Assembly (NCBI GenBank): GCA_022827045.1
Contig: JAJDTQ010000010.1
Span: 1 to 14,225, forward strand
Direction: 5' to 3'
Length of the DNA stretch: 14,225 nt
Origin: Candidatus Binatia bacterium
GTDB taxonomy: Bacteria; Desulfobacterota_B; Binatia; UBA9968; JAJDTQ01
The position numbers and the translations under genes are program-made. The stretch's first letter is position 1; each line of letters begins with the position of its first letter. Of the stretch, positions 14,035 through 14,225 are shown piece after piece. The notes beneath the pieces were generated by a model. That model was not told where the DNA came from. It did not search any database and was given only the letters and a program-made list of their open reading frames with translations.

Positions 14035-14225
14035 TGGAGGTGGACGTGAAAGCGGTTCCCAGACTCGGAGAGCGGATGGCGGTCCTAGCCCGCATATTTC
14101 ATGAAGGGCAGAGTTGGGGAGTTTAGCGGGGATTTAGGAGCTGAGCGAAAGCAGGGATACGGGGGTATTTGGGGGCCGGAAGGGATCGCAAGTGCCGATG
14201 GTGGAGAGGGGAGGAGTTTTGGGGG
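14035..14225. other. G-rich, non-coding tail
   Basis: No gene is visible. The plus strand becomes purine- and G-rich with many GGG/GGGGG runs, unlike the balanced G+C of the rest. A four-run G-quadruplex pattern occurs at 14154-14184 (GGG-atac-GGGGG-tattt-GGGGG-ccggaa-GGG). This may be the edge of an element, or a low-complexity contig end. Confidence 0.5.

Noticed and set aside
1..14225. tRNA, rRNA or CRISPR arrays
   Set aside because: I saw no cloverleaf-like sequence with GTTCRA arm, no rRNA segments, and no regularly spaced direct repeats.

Overview
The window looks like a chromosomal piece of a high-G+C, uncultivated soil, marine or sponge-type bacterium. The gene mix (many metal-dependent amidohydrolases, a Bug/TctC binding protein, an LLM flavin oxidoreductase, several MFS/DMT transporters) resembles Tectomicrobia, Rokubacteria or Binatota-like Pseudomonadota relatives. 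That placement is inference from gene style only; there is no rRNA or other marker. UGA is used as an ordinary stop by several genes, so the code is standard.

Layout. 1-597 (+) is the 3' part of an amidohydrolase. 678-953 (+) is an orphan ribbon-helix-helix (antitoxin-like) gene. 979-1791 (-) is a PhnD-like binding-protein-fold gene and 1907-2260 (+) a VOC/glyoxalase-fold gene with a single-base C-terminal frameshift. 2365-6783 is a minus-strand cluster read as TctC-type binding protein, SDR dehydrogenase, amidohydrolase, MFS transporter, with a clear sigma70-like promoter (TTGACA-N17-GATAGT) in front of the first gene and a weaker candidate in front of the amidohydrolase. 6971-7417 (+) is a CoA-binding protein. 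7432-8310 (-) is a rhomboid protease, 8414-9277 (-) an EamA transporter and 9300-10148 (-) a two-domain rhodanese sulfurtransferase. Divergently, 10379-13811 (+) is a second catabolic-looking cassette: amidohydrolase, LLM flavin oxidoreductase, MFS transporter. The right end carries a decayed tyrosine-recombinase fragment and a G-rich tail.

The main discovery is in the sulfurtransferase. The obvious reading frame stops at a UGA exactly where the catalytic cysteine of the second rhodanese domain belongs (VVTY-UGA-QGGIRAAH). The same frame continues without damage for 42 family-like codons to a second UGA. Directly after the first UGA the mRNA can fold a perfect 7-bp hairpin with a G-starting GGC loop, 17 nt from the UGA, plus a 4-bp lower stem: a bacterial SECIS-like arrangement. 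I read this as a probable selenocysteine-containing rhodanese that ordinary gene callers would truncate. No Sec machinery (selA/B/C/D) lies in the window, so this is not proven.

How the genes may work together: two paralogous amidohydrolases (about 360 residues, same DADAHVIETE start) each sit beside an oxidoreductase and an MFS carrier, suggesting two related import/degradation modules for organic acids or aromatic ring-cleavage-type compounds. Substrates cannot be read from the sequence. Two copies of one dispersed palindromic repeat (2290-2343 and 11467-11513) and a separate dRS3-like inverted repeat (10307-10326) lie between genes.
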